Shown one piece after another: positions 17,025-25,813 of a DNA stretch of 55,974 bases. The stretch spans positions 1 through 55,974 of the forward strand of contig CAZCLA010000020.1 in the NCBI GenBank assembly GCA_964499285.1, in the 5' to 3' direction. The stretch is from JAGFIY01 sp964499285. Lineage in GTDB: Bacteria > Bacteroidota > Ignavibacteria > Ignavibacteriales > Melioribacteraceae. How positions within the stretch are numbered: the first letter of the stretch is position 1; each line of letters opens with the position of its first letter. Position numbers and translations under genes: made by a program. Below the pieces are notes generated by a model, which had not been told where the DNA came from, searched no databases, and saw nothing but the letters and a program-made list of their open reading frames with translations.

Positions 17025-18389
17025 ATGCCTCAACAGACCGCAGAAAACCAGATGAAAAGATCATCCTTTACTGATTCGTTGAAAGAATATTCATCAAAAA
17101 TCGATTCGTTAATTCACAACTCGCGGCTTCCTAAATTTCTCAAGAATAAATTTATTTTGGGCGCGATTATTATTCTGATAATTATTTTAATCATTTCTTC
17201 GCTAACAAGTTCTTCGGTGGACTTAACGAATATTCCCACATATAACGTTAAGCGCGGAAAATTTCTTGTATCGATAACCGAAAGCGGGGAGCTGCGCGCG
17301 AAAAAATCAATTACTGTTTCGGCTCCGAGAATAAGGGGAAATCTGAAAATAGTTGATATGGTTCCCGAAGGTACAATTGTTAACCCGGGAGATGTTATCG
17401 TTAAATTCGATCCCTCCGAAGCTCTTACAAAACTTGACGAAGCAAAATCACAGCTTGAAATTGCTGAATCGGATAAAAAGAAACTACTCGCTAATCATAA
17501 ATCGGCAACCGCACAAATGGAGTCGCAATTAAAGAGTGCCGAGCTAAGTTATGAACTTTCGAAATTGAACTTGAGCCAGATGAAATTTGAAGCGGAAGTA
17601 AAACAGCAGGAAGCAAAACTTCAGCATCAAAAAAACGAATTGAGTTTTGAACAGACAAAACAAGAGTTCGAATCGATGAAGATAATTCAGCAGTCGGAAC
17701 TCGATAAAATGGAAATCGAAATAAAACAGAAGAAGAATGAATTAAGCGAGGCGGAAAAAGAACTCGAACTTTTAACGCTCACCGCACCGGCAGAAGGACT
17801 TGTAGTCTATGCCCCAAACTGGGGAAATCAAGGACGAAAATATGCAATAGGCGATCAGCCCTGGCGAGGTGCCGGAATTATTGAGCTGCCCGATTTATCG
17901 GAGATGGAAAGCATAACCTATGTAAACGAAGTTGATGTGAGCAAGGTAAAATCCGATCAAGAAACTATCGTAAAACTTGACGCATTTCAGGACAGTAGTT
18001 TTTCTGGTAACGTTACAAGTGTTGCATCAATTGGGAAAAACAAAGAAAATAACGTGAACATAAAAGTTTTCGAAGTTGTGATAGATATTCTTCAAAAGTC
18101 GGAAGTACTTAAACCGGGAATGACTACGAGCAATCAAATTGTGATGAATGAAATTGACGATGTTATTTTCATACCGCAGGAAGCAGTTTTTGAAATTGAA
18201 GGTAAAAGAATTGCTTTCGTGAAGAACGGAAATGATTTCGACGAGGTCGAAATTACGCTGGGAGAAAAAAGTGAAGATTATGTGATTGTGTCTGCCGGAC
18301 TAAAAGAAAACGATGTTGTCGCATTGCAGAACCCCGAAATAGTAGAAGAAGAAACAGCCACTGAAGAAGAAACGGTGCCGGTATCATGA
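17025..18389 (+). CDS. HlyD/MacA-type periplasmic adaptor of an efflux system
   Basis: A 454-residue membrane-fusion protein. One N-terminal membrane anchor (FILGAIIILIIILIISSL, about 43-62) is followed by a lipoyl-type half motif (VNPGDVIVKFDPSEAL), a long coiled-coil hairpin over about 140-255 rich in Lys, Glu and Gln, a second lipoyl half (LTAPAEGLVVYAP) and beta-barrel domains ending in VIFIPQEAVFEIEG. It should link the inner-membrane permease to the TolC channel across the periplasm. The next gene overlaps by four bases, so the two are coupled. The tail is acidic (EEETATEEETVPVS). Confidence 0.9.
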   Translation: MPQQTAENQMKRSSFTDSLKEYSSKIDSLIHNSRLPKFLKNKFILGAIIILIIILIISSLTSSSVDLTNIPTYNVKRGKFLVSITESGELRAKKSITVSAPRIRGNLKIVDMVPEGTIVNPGDVIVKFDPSEALTKLDEAKSQLEIAESDKKKLLANHKSATAQMESQLKSAELSYELSKLNLSQMKFEAEVKQQEAKLQHQKNELSFEQTKQEFESMKIIQQSELDKMEIEIKQKKNELSEAEKELELLTLTAPAEGLVVYAPNWGNQGRKYAIGDQPWRGAGIIELPDLSEMESITYVNEVDVSKVKSDQETIVKLDAFQDSSFSGNVTSVASIGKNKENNVNIKVFEVVIDILQKSEVLKPGMTTSNQIVMNEIDDVIFIPQEAVFEIEGKRIAFVKNGNDFDEVEITLGEKSEDYVIVSAGLKENDVVALQNPEIVEEETATEEETVPVS

Positions 18390-19705
18390 TGAAAGAACAT
18401 GAAAATTTTAAGTTGGGATTGGTCGAACTGACATCGAACAAAATGAGAACAGGTCTCACGATGCTCGGTATAATTTTCGGAGTTGCATCTGTAATCGCAA
18501 TGCTTTCAATAGGGGAAGGCGCACGGCAGGAAACACTTGAACAGATTGAAATTCTTGGAACAAATAATATTATCATAAACAAGAAAGCAGTTTCTGCCGA
18601 AGCAAAAAAGAAAACCGATGCATCGTTCTCCCCCGGGTTGACATTAAAAGATGCAGTATCGATAGAAGAAATAAATCCGTTTATAGAACACGTTACACCG
18701 CAGAAGGAAATGGAATTGACGGTGATCTATAAATCAAAAATCGTTGACGGCAGAATAATCGGAACCACCGAAACTTATCCCGATGCCTATAACTCACGGC
18801 TTAAGACAGGGAATTTCTTTACTGCACATCATAATGAAGTTTATGCAAATGTTTGCGTTATTGGATCTGGAATTAAACGCGAACTTTTCAGTTTTGAAGC
18901 AGCTGTCGGAAAGGAGATAAAAATCGGCGATCTCTGGTTTCGGGTTGTCGGTGTTATGAATCCTAAAAATATCTCATCCGAAGGAGCGGAAAGTTTCGGC
19001 TTGTCGGATTTTAACCTCGACATTTATATTCCGTATTCAACAATGGTCAATAAACTCGAACAACTAGATGAAGACGGAAATCAGTCCAGTATTGTAGGCG
19101 GGGGATTTATGATGGTGTTCGGATCCTCAACGGCTCAAGTTAACACAATAGACAGAACTTCAGTTGATAAGCTTACTGCAAAAATTAAAAAAGATGTTTC
19201 AATAACAAGCGCAGCGGAACTTATTGAGAGAACGCTTAATCGGAAACATTACGGCATGAAGGATTATGAAATCATCATTCCGGAAGAACTTCTTGAACAA
19301 AAACAACAGACTCAAAAAATATTCAACGTTGTTATGGGGGCAATTGCCGGCATTTCTTTGCTCGTTGGTGGAATAGGAATTATGAATATTATGCTTTCGA
19401 ACATTCTCGAAAGAACCCGCGAAATAGGCATTAGACGTGCAGTCGGCGCAACACGACAGAATGTTTTAAGACAATTTATGTACGAAGCAGTCGTTATAAG
19501 TGTTGTAGGAGGAGTTCTTGGAATTTTTCTCGGATTTATTTTGACTTCTTTAATCACTAGTTATGCGGATTGGCGTACGAGCATTACTACATTTTCTGTT
19601 TTACTTGCTTTTATTGTATCGGTTTGTGTGGGTCTAATCTTCGGAATTTACCCCGCAAAAAAAGCTGCGGAAAAAGATCCAATTGAATCACTTCGATATG
19701 AATAA
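18386..19705 (+). CDS. ABC transporter permease, MacB/FtsX type, without ATPase domain
   Basis: A 439-residue permease. The N-terminus ELTSNKMRTGLTMLGIIFGVASVIAMLSIGEGARQ is the MacB core start, followed by a periplasmic domain (about 60-310) and the C-terminal FtsX triple-TM block with ILERTREIGIRRAVGATRQNVLRQFMYEAVVIS. In MacB the ATPase is fused at the N-terminus; here the protein starts at the permease, so a separate ATPase is needed. None lies in the adaptor-permease-TolC run. The orphan ATPase at 3278 is of the MlaF class and is not a good candidate. Confidence 0.9.
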   Translation: MMKEHENFKLGLVELTSNKMRTGLTMLGIIFGVASVIAMLSIGEGARQETLEQIEILGTNNIIINKKAVSAEAKKKTDASFSPGLTLKDAVSIEEINPFIEHVTPQKEMELTVIYKSKIVDGRIIGTTETYPDAYNSRLKTGNFFTAHHNEVYANVCVIGSGIKRELFSFEAAVGKEIKIGDLWFRVVGVMNPKNISSEGAESFGLSDFNLDIYIPYSTMVNKLEQLDEDGNQSSIVGGGFMMVFGSSTAQVNTIDRTSVDKLTAKIKKDVSITSAAELIERTLNRKHYGMKDYEIIIPEELLEQKQQTQKIFNVVMGAIAGISLLVGGIGIMNIMLSNILERTREIGIRRAVGATRQNVLRQFMYEAVVISVVGGVLGIFLGFILTSLITSYADWRTSITTFSVLLAFIVSVCVGLIFGIYPAKKAAEKDPIESLRYE

Positions 19706-19746
19706 ATGATAATAAAAAAATTATGGAAAATTTTATAGGAAAAACT

Positions 19747-21171
19747 ATGAAATCAAGTCTATTCATTTTCCTTCTGCTTTCAACTTCCGTTTTTGCTCAA
19801 AGAGTTTTAACACTCGACGAAGCAATAAAAATCGGGCTTGGAGAAAGCTTTACAATTAAATCGGCTGATTATTCTCTTGAAAGTTCGTTAAAGAATTTGG
19901 AAGCTGTTAAACTCGGACTTCGATCATCGGTTAATCTTGAATTCGATATCCCCAGCTACAATCGCAGTCTCTCAAGCCAGTTCAATCCGACGCTTGGAAG
20001 CGAACAGTTTTATAAAGTTGAAACAACAAGATTGGAAAGCCGGTTGTTTGTTAATCAACCGCTTGTGTTTTCCAACGGAACTGTTTCGCTGGTCGGTTCG
20101 CTTTTTGGAAGAAAACAAAACAGTGAACTTTCAGGCAACTTAGAAGATTTCTATACAAACCTAAGCATACAACTCCGGCAGCCGTTGTTTACTTTCAATA
20201 ACCAAAAAGCAAATTTGGAACGCGCGGAAATTAACCTAACAAAAAGTGAAAGAAACTATTCGCAAGCGGAACGAGACTTGATTTATGAAGTAAGCGCAAA
20301 TTTTTATAATCTCCTAAAAGCAAAAAAGAGCGTCGAAATAACAAAAGAAAAAGTTGCACAAACAGACACATCATTTCAAACTGCGATGAATAAGTTTAGA
20401 GCAGGTTTGATTGCCGAAGTTGAAGCGCTTCAACTTGAGGTTGATCTTGCCGCAAGTAAAAATGAACTGTTGAATGCCGAAAGATCTTTCCACGAAGCAA
20501 AAAACAATTTTAAACTACTTATCGGTCTTCCGCTTGATGAGGATATCGATGTCGAGGGAGATATTGAATACGTTGATGTTGTTGTGGATAAAGACGAAGC
20601 TCTGCGAAATGCCTTGGAAAAAAGACCCGATCTGCTGAACAGAGAAGATGACATTTACCTTTCGGAACTTTCGATTGAAGAAACCGATGCAAGCAGTTCG
20701 ATAAGAGCCGAACTCACGGCAAACTACGGTATAAATAAAAACGATGATATGTTCAAAAATCTTTTTAATAATTTTGACGACAACCGAAGCGTTGTGATGA
20801 CTGTATCAATTCCTGTTTTCGATTGGGGACGTAATGCGCGCGAAGTTGAATCCGCCGAAGCAGATTACAAACTAACTCTTCTTAGATACGAAAATTTGAA
20901 AGAAAGAATCGAGAACGAAATTATTGAAGCGATCGGAAGATTGAATTCCGCAAAAGCAAGAGTTGAAGTACTCTCAAAATCTGTTCTAGTTGCCGAGAAA
21001 AGTTATTCAATATCGCTGGAAAGATTTAGAGCCGGAACAATTACAAGTTTTGATCTTACCCAGATGCAGCTAAAACTAACAGATGCGAAACTTAATAGTC
21101 TATCCGCTCTAATTGATTACCGAGTTGCACTTGCGGATCTGGAAAGAAAGACATTCAAGAAGTACAACTAA
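19747..21171 (+). CDS. TolC-family outer-membrane channel
   Basis: A 474-residue outer-membrane efflux protein. From the ATG at 19747 it has a signal peptide, MKSSLFIFLLLSTSVFAQ; an ATG 24 bases earlier is open but has no ribosome site, while AGGA precedes 19747. Two OEP domains follow, with long helices in the tandem pattern (for example DLIYEVSANFYNLLKAKKSVE and ENEIIEAIGRLNSAKARVEV) and LDLTQ-like SFDLTQMQLKLTDAKL near the end. It completes the tripartite efflux pump coded with the adaptor and permease. Confidence 0.92.
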   Translation: MKSSLFIFLLLSTSVFAQRVLTLDEAIKIGLGESFTIKSADYSLESSLKNLEAVKLGLRSSVNLEFDIPSYNRSLSSQFNPTLGSEQFYKVETTRLESRLFVNQPLVFSNGTVSLVGSLFGRKQNSELSGNLEDFYTNLSIQLRQPLFTFNNQKANLERAEINLTKSERNYSQAERDLIYEVSANFYNLLKAKKSVEITKEKVAQTDTSFQTAMNKFRAGLIAEVEALQLEVDLAASKNELLNAERSFHEAKNNFKLLIGLPLDEDIDVEGDIEYVDVVVDKDEALRNALEKRPDLLNREDDIYLSELSIEETDASSSIRAELTANYGINKNDDMFKNLFNNFDDNRSVVMTVSIPVFDWGRNAREVESAEADYKLTLLRYENLKERIENEIIEAIGRLNSAKARVEVLSKSVLVAEKSYSISLERFRAGTITSFDLTQMQLKLTDAKLNSLSALIDYRVALADLERKTFKKYN

Positions 21172-21183
21172 AAAATTGCAGAG

Positions 21184-21783
21184 GTGGCGGAGGTTAAGAT
21201 AAAATACATTGTTTTGGCGGGAATAATGCAACAATTGTATTGTAATAGCGGGAGTAATGTTGATCACTATTGTATTTATAGATCTAGTGCAAATAAACCA
21301 AGAAATCTAACTCAAATAGGTTCTACCACAAATTTAAATTATACGGATAACTCACTTGATGTAATGAATCCAAAGTTTTCAGATAGTTATTACTACAGAG
21401 TAACATATGTCAACAATAACGGATATGAATCATTGTTTTCGGATCAAGTAGTTTGTGGCGGTATGATTGGGGTGCAAAAAAGTAATGCTGGATATAGTAA
21501 AAATTCTTTTAACCAGGCATTAAATCAAAACTACCCAAATCCATTTAATCCAGCAACTACTATCAAGTATAGTTTTACTTCAACATCACAAAGTGAGAAA
21601 TTTGTTGTACTTAAAGTTTATGATTTACTCGGAAAAGAGATTCGAGAACTTGTAAGTGATTACAAATCCCCTGGTACTTATGAAGTTATCTTTGATGCAT
21701 CAGGAATTGCAAGTGGTGTATATTTCTATCAACTTTTAATTGAAAACAATTATATTACAAGAAAATTGATTGTTCTCGAGTAA
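21184..21783 (+). pseudogene. Headless T9SS cargo remnant: FN3-like segment plus sorting domain
   Basis: A 199-codon frame that opens at a GTG shortly after tolC. It has no signal peptide, although it ends in a T9SS sorting domain (QNYPNPFNPATTIKY, VYDLLGKEIRELVSD, GVYFYQLL) that is useless without export. The region DHYCIYRSSANKPRNLTQIG to YYYRVTYVNNNGYESLFSD looks like one fibronectin type III domain, as found just before the sorting domain in secreted peptidases of this group. The simplest reading is the 3' end of a larger secreted protein that lost its front. It could instead be expressed as a short fragment. By eye it is more AT-rich than the efflux genes before it. Confidence 0.6.
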
Positions 21784-21814
21784 TCACAACTCCTTACTTA
21801 GAGAGAACTCAAAT

Positions 21815-24082
21815 ATGTTTAATAAAGTATTCAGTGCTATATTTTTTTTGATATCTTCTGTGTGTTTTAGTCAGGAATATAGACTGTTGAGTCAATATTC
21901 GGGGTGGTTTACTGATTTAAAAATTCATCCTACTGAACCAGATCAATTTTTTATAACTGGTGAAGAAGGCATATTTAAAAGTGCGAATTCAGGAAGAAGT
22001 TTAACTCCTCTCTATTTTGATGTTTCTCATCAAATATATGATTATTGTCTCATCCCATATGACAGCAATATTGTCCTAGTTTATTTTAGTGGACAAATTT
22101 ACAGGTCTATTGATGCCGGGAATTCGTGGGAGCTGGTTAAGATATTCGTCGATGGATTTATATTTGAGCAGATTATTAATATTCCATATGCACATAGTAG
22201 TTTACTGGCAATCGGCGATATAAATAAATTATTTAGAAGCGATGATAAAGGTGAAAATTGGTACCAGCTTAGTCAGTTCGATGATACCGTATATAGAATT
22301 GCTGTTTCACCTTCAGATTCAGCGACAATTTATTCAAGCACAGGATCAGGACTTTTCCGGAGCAGTAATAGTGGGAAAGAATGGCAAAAAATGTCTGATA
22401 ATTTCTATGATTTCTATCCAATTGCTGCAGATGAAATAATTATTAATCCAAAAAATAGAAACTCATTTTATATGTTGAGTGAGGGCTATATACTTAAATC
22501 AAATGATGGTGGAAGTTCGTATGAGAACTTAAATAAAGGGATACTCGAACAAAAAGCAGTAAGCTCTATAGCTCAAAATCCTTCGGATTCTACTGAAATT
22601 TTTGCAACGGTAGGAGAGCTAATTTTTAATTTAGCCGGAGGAGTATATAAATCTACTAATGGTGGCATTAGCTGGAATGAGATTGAGAATGGACTTCCAG
22701 ATAATATTTTAATTCCTGCTCTAAATATTGTTGTAAACCAACATTCTACAAATGAAGTTTTTTTAAGTGTAGGAGAGATCGGATCCTATAAATCAACTGA
22801 TAGTGGCAACAATTGGTTTCGCTATCCCTTAACCTATGATGTGGTAAGAACAATAGAAATTGATAAAAATCAACCTGGAATGGTTTTTCTTGGACAAGAT
22901 GGCTGGGGTGTTTTAAAGAGTAGCGATTATGGTAATTCGTGGAATATTCCTGAGTTTGTTGATGTATCATCTCAGATTCTTGAAACTCAATCAATTACTA
23001 TAGACCCATTCAACTCAAATAAAATGTATCTCGCAGGGTTTAGAAACATATATAAAAGTACAGATGGAGGGGAAAGTTGGTTAACTGGGGGGGATTTTTA
23101 TGGAGCAAAAGAGGTTTCTTATAGTCCATATTTACCAGATTTACTTTTTGTAACTGGTTGGGTTGATCCTGTGAGTTCACCGTTCGTTTATCGAAGTATT
23201 GACAGTGGAACAGATTGGCAACATATATCTGATAGTTTTTTGTCGATTGTCTACCATCCTCAAAATGATACTGTTTTATATGCCAACAGCCAAGATGCTA
23301 TCTTAAAATCAACTGATCTGGGGGAGAGTTGGTCAAATAAAACATCAGGGTTACCAGGTTTTCCTTATCATCAAATATCAGCATTAGTTATTGATGAAAA
23401 TGAGTCAGATGTTTTGTATTGCGGACAATCATTTGACTTGGGGCACTTAAGTAAAACAACAAATGGTGGGGAAACATGGTTTCAAATAGATTCTTCCTTG
23501 TTGCAATTGGACAGAAACTTAAATGTTACAAGCATACTCCTGGATAATAAAATTCAAGGGAGGTTATATGTATCAACAAAAGTATATAATGGTTCAGGGT
23601 ATTCAAATGGAGGAGTGTATTTAACTGAAAATGATGGAAAAAGCTGGCGACAAATATTTGACCAGACAGTGTTTGAGATTAAAGCTGATAATGAGCAGCC
23701 GAGAAATATTTATTTCAACGGATATTTCGGTGTATATCACATTGTTGATACATTGCATGTTACAGAAATAAATGAAAATTTTGAAGAACAGGTGATTTCC
23801 AGAATTCATTTAGAACAGAACTACCCCAATCCGTTTAATCCAACTACAAAAATAAAATTCACAATACCGACCGTAGTGGACGCAAAATTTGCATCCACTA
23901 AAACAAAATTAGTTGTATATGACATCCTCGGCAGAGAAGTTGCAACACTGGTAAACAAACATTTCATCCCAGGCAATTACGAAGTCGAGTTTAATGCTGA
24001 AGGTTTATCTTCGGGAGTTTATTACTATCGCCTCGAAGTTGGAAGCTACAGTCAAACAAAAAAGATGATTTTATTGAGATAA
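21815..24082 (+). CDS. Secreted BNR/sortilin-repeat protein with T9SS sorting domain
   Basis: A 755-residue exported protein. MFNKVFSAIFFLISSVCFSQ is the signal peptide; the frame is open from a TTG at 21770 but the ATG at 21815 is chosen because the signal starts there. Many BNR/VPS10-type repeats follow, of the form S-x-DxGxxW (SIDAGNSWELV, SDDKGENWYQL, STNGGISWNEI, STDSGNNWFRY, STDGGESWLTG), forming one or more beta-propellers of the kind seen in glycan-binding or surface proteins. The end is a type A T9SS domain: EQNYPNPFNPTTKIKF, VYDILGREVATLV, GVYYYRLEVG. Its last 27 bases and terminator are duplicated 5056 bases downstream. Confidence 0.88.
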   Translation: MFNKVFSAIFFLISSVCFSQEYRLLSQYSGWFTDLKIHPTEPDQFFITGEEGIFKSANSGRSLTPLYFDVSHQIYDYCLIPYDSNIVLVYFSGQIYRSIDAGNSWELVKIFVDGFIFEQIINIPYAHSSLLAIGDINKLFRSDDKGENWYQLSQFDDTVYRIAVSPSDSATIYSSTGSGLFRSSNSGKEWQKMSDNFYDFYPIAADEIIINPKNRNSFYMLSEGYILKSNDGGSSYENLNKGILEQKAVSSIAQNPSDSTEIFATVGELIFNLAGGVYKSTNGGISWNEIENGLPDNILIPALNIVVNQHSTNEVFLSVGEIGSYKSTDSGNNWFRYPLTYDVVRTIEIDKNQPGMVFLGQDGWGVLKSSDYGNSWNIPEFVDVSSQILETQSITIDPFNSNKMYLAGFRNIYKSTDGGESWLTGGDFYGAKEVSYSPYLPDLLFVTGWVDPVSSPFVYRSIDSGTDWQHISDSFLSIVYHPQNDTVLYANSQDAILKSTDLGESWSNKTSGLPGFPYHQISALVIDENESDVLYCGQSFDLGHLSKTTNGGETWFQIDSSLLQLDRNLNVTSILLDNKIQGRLYVSTKVYNGSGYSNGGVYLTENDGKSWRQIFDQTVFEIKADNEQPRNIYFNGYFGVYHIVDTLHVTEINENFEEQVISRIHLEQNYPNPFNPTTKIKFTIPTVVDAKFASTKTKLVVYDILGREVATLVNKHFIPGNYEVEFNAEGLSSGVYYYRLEVGSYSQTKKMILLR

Positions 24083-24119
24083 AAAAACTGCGGAGTTCTG
24101 AATCCCAGGAACTCCGCAT
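24056..24119. repeat. 64-bp perfect direct repeat, left copy
   Basis: Covers the last eight codons of the BNR gene, its stop and its terminator hairpin. It is identical to 29112-29175 over 64 bases, and similarity continues for about 15 bases upstream with a few changes (GGAAGCTACAGTCAA against GGAAGTTACAGCCAG). The two copies bracket the cassette island. Confidence 0.95.
24089..24118 (+). terminator. Terminator hairpin after the BNR gene
   Basis: Stem TGCGGAGTTC and GAACTCCGCA with a loop around TGAATCCCAG, six bases after the stop codon and preceded by seven A. It has no T run downstream on the plus strand, but the A run would serve as a T run for the minus strand. Strong stem, moderate confidence as a terminator. 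Confidence 0.65.
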
Positions 24120-24458
24120 TGACCGAACTCCATTTATTGATTGACAAAAAAATATTTCCTTTTATTATTTATATCCTCTATGAGCCGAATATCTGTTGTT
24201 ATTATCATTTGAATGAGATTTTTAAAATGGAAAGAGACATTGAAATATATTGACACTTAAATATGATTAATTTATTATGGAAATGTCATTAAAATGAATT
24301 TAATCGGGACTTCAACATTGTTTGAAAACCGAGATAGAACTTTCCCAAAACCCAAAATGCTTTGTCAAGCAAAGCACCAATTACAATCCGAAAGCTGCAG
24401 CAAAGAGACAATTAGAATCAAATTTAATATATACTTACTGGTTGAATATGCCACATAT
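24120..24458. other. Spacer at the left end of the cassette island
   Basis: About 340 AT-rich bases after the BNR terminator. A 67-codon plus-strand frame (24294-24497, starting MNLIGTSTLFENRDRTF) runs into the first attC-like site, as some cassette ORFs do, but it resembles nothing I know and has no clear ribosome site, so I do not call it as a gene. No integrase is here. Confidence 0.4.
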
Positions 24459-24524
24459 TTTAACGACAATGATTTATGTAAAAAGCCCGTTAGATAATTT
24501 GATATGAAATTATGCATGTTATAC
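24459..24524 (+). repeat. attC-like site A
   Basis: R'' TTTTAAC, four-base spacer, L'' ATGATTTATG; on the right ATGAAATTAT, spacer GCAT, R' GTTATAC. L'' and the complement of L' (ATAATTTCAT) match except for one mismatch and one unpaired base, as is usual in attC. 66 bases long. Read by eye; a structure-based model would decide. Confidence 0.45.
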
Positions 24525-24540
24525 GAAAATAATATAGCAA

Positions 24541-24600
24541 TATAAACGATAAAGTAAGTTTTAATGGGAATATATCACTCAAACTGTCTGGGTGTTATAC
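24541..24600 (+). repeat. attC-like site B
   Basis: A 60-base site, the classic 59-base-element size. R'' TATAAAC, spacer GATA, L'' with AGTTTTAATG; right arm CACTCAAACT, then GTCT and GGGT, R' GTTATAC. AGTTTTAATG pairs with CACTCAAACT through Watson-Crick and G-T pairs. It lies only 16 bases after site A, leaving no room for a gene between them. Confidence 0.5.
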
Positions 24601-24650
24601 GGAATTTTGGCAGTATAAGTAATAGTCAACTTTTCAAATAGAAAAGGATT

Positions 24651-25652
24651 GTGAAACCTTTAAGAAAAATAATAGCCGAAATAAAAGATAATGCGGAACA
24701 AAGCCGACATTGGATAAATAAAAATTTCAAAGTGGCAGAAGCTGGTAAATTTTCACTAATAACAATTGATGAAAAATATTTTAAATTATTTCCTGGGCCA
24801 GAGTTTTCATCTGAATTATATCGAGGTCAAACAACTTTTTATGAACAATGCACTCCAAGTTTATACAGAAATAAAAATCAAATAGAAAGATTTATTGCAA
24901 AATTAAGGACTGCTACATTTAACTTTCTACTTAAAAATCATCCTGCTGTAATGGATATAAAACAGCTAAGAATCGGCAATAGAAAACTTAAACTTGACTT
25001 TGAAGGAATGGCTCAACATTATGGCTTATCAACTGGATTATTAGATTTTACAAGTGATTTAGATATAGCTATATTTTTTGCAACAAATGATTTTATAGAA
25101 GATAAAAATATATTTAACCCTGTTCTTGATAAAAAAAGAGTTGGTATTATTTATAAATATAATTCTATATTTGATTCTATTGATGAAAATATTAATCCAA
25201 ATTATGATACAATTGGTTTACAACCTCTACCACGCCCTGGGATTCAAAATGCCTACTCATATCGGTTGACAAAAAACAAAAACTTAAATAAACAAGCAAA
25301 TATTGAAAAGATAAAATTTTACCACGATCCTGAAATATCTAGATATTATTCTGACAAATATTTAAATGGCCAAAAACTATTTCCTAAAGAAGTTATAGAT
25401 GAGAAGCTTAATTATCTTAAAAGTACTAAATGTTTTTCTCAAAAATCCTTTAATATTGTTTACGAAAACAACCATAGTATTCCACGTCAGAAAATATTAG
25501 GAAAATTAGATAAACTCGGATATAAAATAGGAGAAAAATATGAATGCACTTTTTCAGATGAAGAATTATTAAAATTAAAGAAACAATGGAATTATGATAA
25601 GGACATATTTTTATCGAAAATTAGTCTGAGATTTTGTATATATCCGAAATGA
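24651..25652 (+). CDS. FRG-domain protein
   Basis: A 333-residue cytoplasmic protein. The FRG domain shows its name motif in SSELYRGQTTFYEQCTPSLY (YRG at 57-59) and the second conserved block MAQHYGLSTGLLDFTSDLDIAIFFATND at about 121-148. FRG proteins are common in mobile and defence-rich regions; the biochemical role is unsettled. The start is a GTG at 24651 with AAAGGA just upstream; there is no ATG before the domain. It is the only gene between attC-like sites B and C, so it is read as a single-gene cassette. Confidence 0.8.
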   Translation: MKPLRKIIAEIKDNAEQSRHWINKNFKVAEAGKFSLITIDEKYFKLFPGPEFSSELYRGQTTFYEQCTPSLYRNKNQIERFIAKLRTATFNFLLKNHPAVMDIKQLRIGNRKLKLDFEGMAQHYGLSTGLLDFTSDLDIAIFFATNDFIEDKNIFNPVLDKKRVGIIYKYNSIFDSIDENINPNYDTIGLQPLPRPGIQNAYSYRLTKNKNLNKQANIEKIKFYHDPEISRYYSDKYLNGQKLFPKEVIDEKLNYLKSTKCFSQKSFNIVYENNHSIPRQKILGKLDKLGYKIGEKYECTFSDEELLKLKKQWNYDKDIFLSKISLRFCIYPK

Positions 25653-25666
25653 TGATAGTTGAAGAC

Positions 25667-25727
25667 TAATAAGCGCATGTTAATGAACCACTAACTAAGT
25701 TGCGATTCATTCAAGCAGCGGGGAGTG
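25667..25727 (+). repeat. Degenerate repeat shared with 29043-29103
   Basis: These 61 bases align without gaps to 29043-29103 with about 47 matches, including ATGTTAATGAA and ATTCAAGCAGC. Both copies begin just after a stop codon at the 3' end of a cassette gene, so they look like related attC 5' halves. It overlaps attC-like site C. Confidence 0.7.
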
Positions 25728-25773
25728 TAAAGCCTTTATGATTAGTTTCGTCTTATCGTCAAAGGCGTTATGT
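25689..25773 (+). repeat. attC-like site C
   Basis: The best of the set. R'' CACTAAC (25689-25695), spacer TAAG, L'' TTGCGAT (25700-25706); right arm L' ATCGTCAA (25755-25762), spacer AGGC, R' GTTATGT (25767-25773). L'' TTGCGAT pairs with L' ATCGTCAA leaving one unpaired base, the extrahelical base expected in a folded attC bottom strand. The stretch ATTCATTCAAGC also occurs in the well-known aadA attC. Confidence 0.65.
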
Positions 25774-25813
25774 AGCTATTAAAATATTCTGAGATAAATT
25801 ATAGGATTTTTGT

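Noticed and set aside
24489..24495. GTTAGAT, a textbook attC core, at the end of the FRG upstream region
   Set aside because: Falls in the central loop of site A and has no matching R'' upstream, so it is probably chance.
24294..24497. A 67-codon plus-strand frame, starting MNLIGTSTLFENRDRTF, ahead of the first cassette
   Set aside because: No recognisable domain or ribosome site, and it runs into attC-like site A. Kept as a note only; it could be a cassette ORF.
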